A DNA stretch of 64,000 bases from assembly GCA_013396995.1 (NCBI GenBank), contig VWZP01001408.1:1376696-1440695 (forward strand). The letters run 5' to 3'. Of this stretch, positions 63,728-64,000 are shown one piece after another. The stretch's first letter is position 1; each line of letters begins with the position of its first letter. The DNA comes from Dicaeum eximium (taxonomy: Eukaryota; Chordata; Aves; Passeriformes; Dicaeidae). The notes below the pieces were generated by a model. It was not told the origin of the DNA and did no database searches. It saw only the letters and a list, made by a program, of their open reading frames with translations. A program made the translations under genes and the position numbers.

Positions 63728-64000
63728 CGAACCCACCAACAGTAAATGGTGACCTCGAGTGAGGAGACCACAATAGCAGGGTCAGAGCCCAGGGGAGTCC
63801 TCTGTGGACGAGCTGCTGAGGCACTGTTTTCTTAGCTAGGGGAGAGAAAGCAATGGAGCAGAGAGGGCTAGAAGCAAGGCACTGGAGACTGCAGGATTGG
63901 AACCCTTCACTGCCTGACCGCCTCTGTCCAGACCTCGTACTCAGGACAGAAAGAACTTTCAAGGATAGTCTCCTTAGAAAAGAAGGTTTGATATCACTAT
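63728..64000 (+). mobile_element. Retroviral 5' leader, runs off the window
   Basis: About 270 bp of GC-richer, CpG-containing sequence directly downstream of the primer binding site, the position of the untranslated leader before gag. No gag start or matrix-like peptide is recognisable before the window ends. The minus-strand frame at 63636-63962 is a shadow of this element. Whether gag, pol and env remain cannot be seen here. Confidence 0.6.

Noticed and set aside
63636..63962. 108-codon minus-strand frame at the right edge
   Set aside because: Antisense to the retroviral LTR/leader; no known protein.

Overview
The window looks like bird nuclear DNA, most likely from a songbird. The evidence is a typical avian CR1 LINE 3' end at about 47.44-47.66 kb, two avian-type endogenous retrovirus LTRs at 19.76-21.27 kb, the start of a third retroviral element at the right edge, an old MIR SINE at 1.8 kb, AT-rich composition, CpG scarcity outside the youngest repeats, and short decayed open frames throughout. 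Assignment to passerines rests on recalled similarity of the LTRs and CR1, not on a search.

No protein-coding gene, rRNA or tRNA could be recognised on either strand. The longest uninterrupted ATG frame is 196 codons (minus strand, 23.94-24.53 kb) and resembles no family I know. The window is best read as a gene desert or the inside of one very large intron. I found no CpG-island promoter and no bacterial-style genes, operons or CRISPR.

Layout: 0-19.7 kb is mostly unique AT-rich sequence with one MIR and a few short hairpins and poly(A) runs. At 19.76-21.27 kb two LTRs of different families lie head-on, 443 bp apart. At 21.48-22.30 kb a 30-bp sequence occurs as an inverted pair (29/30 identical). 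From 22.5 to 37.7 kb I see no mobile element, only a relatively open stretch at 23.5-24.5 kb and a GC-richer block near 36.1 kb. At 37.8-41.2 kb there is a tiny LTR-derived fragment, an exact 69-bp direct duplication 1,680 bp apart, and a second, truncated copy of the first LTR's R-U5 end lying next to the duplicated 69 bp. At 44.86-44.95 kb there is a 52-bp near-perfect palindrome with a second hairpin beside it. CR1 is at 47.4-47.7 kb, an (AT)19 microsatellite at 50.2 kb, and another 12-bp-arm hairpin at 52.4 kb. The last ~500 bp carries an LTR end, a lysine-type primer binding site and a retroviral leader that runs off the window.

Nothing here amounts to a convincing new multi-gene system. 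The observations most worth checking are the 44.86 kb palindrome, the patchwork insertion at 40.83-41.21 kb, whose LTR-derived part stops near the predicted retroviral transcription start, and the inverted pair at 21.5/22.3 kb. Conserved-element and candidate-exon remarks are inference and need alignments or RNA data.
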